8,043 nt of DNA from an uncultured Bacteroidia bacterium (GTDB taxonomy: Bacteria > Bacteroidota > Bacteroidia > Bacteroidales > UBA932). The position numbers and the translations under genes are program-made. The stretch spans positions 1 to 8,043 of the forward strand of contig CACXHM010000140.1 in assembly GCA_902767465.1 (NCBI GenBank), in the 5' to 3' direction. The notes under the pieces are model-generated. The model saw nothing but the letters and a program-made list of their open reading frames with translations, made no database searches and was not told the DNA's origin. Each line of letters starts with the position of its first letter. The first letter of the stretch is position 1. Shown piece after piece: positions 6,279 through 8,043 of this stretch.

Positions 6279-8043
6279 ATGAAAATGTTAAGAATCAAGA
6301 AGATAGCGATCAGTACTGCGACGCTGATGATGGCGGCATGCAGCCAGCCTAAGATAGAGCAGCGCTTCATTCCGCTCGATGTAGGCCGAATAACTCCCGA
6401 AGGGTGGCTTCGAGACTGGGCGGAAGATGCTGCAAACGGCATTACCGGGCATCTGGACGAGTATGAGCAAGTTTTCGAGTACGGCTGGCTGGGGCGCGAC
6501 ATCAGCGCACGCCAGAGCAATGGCGACGGGGTAATCAGCAGCACCGGATGGCTTTTGGAGCAGAGTGCCTACTGGCTGGACGGAGCCCTCAAACTTGGAT
6601 ACATGCTGAACGACAGCAGCCTGATACGCAAGACGACAAGCAGACTGGACGGAGTTGTGGACGGGGTGCTTTCCAGTGAAAACAACACCTTTATCTGGTG
6701 GAAACCGGATTCGATAGTCGTAGCCGAAAACGGCAACGAATCCAAGGGATCCTTCAATAACTGGGCACATGGTCTGATGGGGCGCTGCCTGGTGTCGTAC
6801 TATCAGGCAAGCCACGATGAACGAATTCTTCAGGCGCTTGAAAAAGTGTATTCATCGGGATTCTACCTGAAAACTCCTCAAGATGACATTTACCGGGATA
6901 ATGCCGGGCTCACACAGGGAATGGTGAGGGGTGCCACCAATATCGACGCAATGAGCGAAACTTTTCTGCTCACGGGCAACAGGGCAATCCTTCAGCCGAT
7001 GCTCGACTACGCATCCGAACCAGAGCAGGTTTATGAAGAGCAGAGGCTTCTGGATAAAAAGGGCAGGACTGACAAAAACTGGGGCGATGCCACCATTCAC
7101 GGTGTCACCTTCAACGAAGTGTCAAGGGTTCCCGCCCTTCTTTCGCTTTGGACCGGCAAGCGCAAACAACTTGAAACATCCCTGCATTTGCTCGAATGGG
7201 GTGAAAAATACAACGGACTCCCCTATGGCGTGGTTTCGGCAGAAGAGTGGCTGAGCGGCATAGGGCCGTACAGGTTTACGGAAACCTGCGACATTCCGGC
7301 CGCAATGTGGACCAAAACCTGGATGCTGCGCATTACCGGGCAATCCCGCTGGGCAGATCAGGTGGAACGCGCCTTCCTCAACGCAGGTCCGGTGCCTGTA
7401 AGCCGCGACTTCAAGACCATGAGTTACTATCAGAGTCCCAACCGCATCGACGGGGACACGCCTCCAGCTCCCCCGATTCCCGGTCCCGGCAGAAAAATAG
7501 TTTACACGTCCACCGGCAACAAGACCCTTTGCTGCGTCGGCAGCAGCAACTGGATCATTCCCAACTACGTCCAGAATATGTGGATGCACGCTGCAGGAGG
7601 AGGACTGGCCTGCGTGTTCTACGGACCTTGCATCGTGCAGGCGGAAGGTCTCCAACTGATCTGCGAGACGGCATTCCCTTTCGAAGATACACAAACCATT
7701 ACCATAAAGGCGGACAAACCCGCGCGTATGCCTCTTTTCTTCCGCATTCCAGGATGGTGCAAGGGCATGGGCGTAAGCATTAACGGTAAACCTGCCGAAG
7801 GGGATTACTATGGAGGTTTCATGCGCATCTGCCGCAAGTGGAAGGACAGCGACACTGTTACCGTCCGTCTTCCCATGAAAGCAAGGATTTACTCGGTAGA
7901 AGACAACTGCTATCCGCAGGATCCATACTTCACGCAGCCGCATTGGGGGCGTATCAACGAGGCGGCACTCGACACCGTTGCCGGAAGAACCTACAACTGC
8001 ATCGACTACGGTCCCCTGCTCTACTGCCTTCCACTTTACGATA
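6279..8043 (+). CDS. GH127/DUF1680 lipoprotein, predicted beta-L-arabinofuranosidase (3' end outside window)
   Basis: The first 588 codons of a glycoside hydrolase of the DUF1680 (GH127-like) group; the frame has no stop before the right edge. Residues 1-20 form a lipoprotein signal peptide (RIKK, a hydrophobic run, then MMAAC with Cys21 as the lipidation site), so the protein should be anchored in the envelope; no acid-rich surface-export stretch follows Cys21. The N-terminus has the family pattern PLDVGRITPEGWLRD (32-46) and, near 90, an EQSAYWLDGALKLGYM segment typical of the alpha/alpha-barrel. By analogy with HypBA1 (zinc ligands Glu338, Cys340, Cys417, Cys418; Cys417 nucleophile; Glu322 acid/base), I assign ETC at 335-337, CC at 418-419, and Glu322 or Glu323 in a SAEEW segment. 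A beta-sandwich region begins about residue 460. Start ATG 6279 follows an A-rich leader. Family firm; substrate inferred, and GH146-like activity is an alternative. Confidence 0.88.
   Translation, partial: MKMLRIKKIAISTATLMMAACSQPKIEQRFIPLDVGRITPEGWLRDWAEDAANGITGHLDEYEQVFEYGWLGRDISARQSNGDGVISSTGWLLEQSAYWLDGALKLGYMLNDSSLIRKTTSRLDGVVDGVLSSENNTFIWWKPDSIVVAENGNESKGSFNNWAHGLMGRCLVSYYQASHDERILQALEKVYSSGFYLKTPQDDIYRDNAGLTQGMVRGATNIDAMSETFLLTGNRAILQPMLDYASEPEQVYEEQRLLDKKGRTDKNWGDATIHGVTFNEVSRVPALLSLWTGKRKQLETSLHLLEWGEKYNGLPYGVVSAEEWLSGIGPYRFTETCDIPAAMWTKTWMLRITGQSRWADQVERAFLNAGPVPVSRDFKTMSYYQSPNRIDGDTPPAPPIPGPGRKIVYTSTGNKTLCCVGSSNWIIPNYVQNMWMHAAGGGLACVFYGPCIVQAEGLQLICETAFPFEDTQTITIKADKPARMPLFFRIPGWCKGMGVSINGKPAEGDYYGGFMRICRKWKDSDTVTVRLPMKARIYSVEDNCYPQDPYFTQPHWGRINEAALDTVAGRTYNCIDYGPLLYCLPLYD

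Noticed and set aside
7122..7943. Long minus-strand open frame (273 codons) and a plus-strand one at 7247-7783
   Set aside because: Both lie inside the GH127 gene, whose frame is open for 588 codons and carries a signal peptide, ETC and CC motifs. Neither shadow frame shows a recognisable motif.
1..8043. CRISPR array, tRNA or rRNA gene, insertion sequence, phage or defence genes
   Set aside because: Coding sequence fills the window almost completely; I saw no regularly spaced repeats, no cloverleaf-like stretch, no transposase or integrase motifs and no paired terminal repeats.

Overview
The window looks like a piece of chromosome from a Bacteroidota member, most likely of the order Bacteroidales. 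This rests on three things: a TldD/TldE–SlyD-type FKBP–glycosyltransferase–TrkA set with protein sequences typical of that group, mostly A-rich rather than Shine-Dalgarno-like start regions, and a DUF1680/GH127 lipoprotein at the right end. The genus cannot be fixed from the sequence. All seven genes lie on the plus strand, and together they cover nearly every base.

Layout: (1) positions 2-421, the C-terminal end of TldD; (2) 423-1811, its partner TldE/PmbA; (3) 1829-2449, an FKBP-type prolyl isomerase of the SlyD type with a Cys/His metal-binding tail; (4) 2451-3491, a family 2 glycosyltransferase; (5) 3499-4860, a two-module TrkA potassium-transport regulator; (6) 4867-6234, a DUF389 membrane protein with a large soluble C-terminal part; (7) a 44-base gap with a perfect 9-bp hairpin; (8) 6279-8043, a GH127/DUF1680 lipoprotein (predicted beta-L-arabinofuranosidase) that runs off the right edge. 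No stretch over 50 bases lacks a gene.

The first six genes are separated by only 1, 17, 1, 7 and 6 bases and probably form one transcription unit. TldD and TldE are known to work together as a heterodimeric zinc protease, and the SlyD-like chaperone may bind metal. TrkA would sense nucleotides for a K+ channel or transporter, but no TrkH follows it; a DUF389 membrane protein does. The glycosyltransferase and GH127 protein act on sugars but are not part of a visible SusC/SusD polysaccharide locus.

Most of this is ordinary housekeeping sequence. I do not see a clear new system. The points most worth checking are the TrkA-DUF389 pairing, an apparent duplicated alpha/beta unit in the DUF389 C-terminus, the repeat-built Cys/His tail of the FKBP, the intergenic hairpin before the GH127 gene, and the altered active-site surroundings of the GH127 protein.
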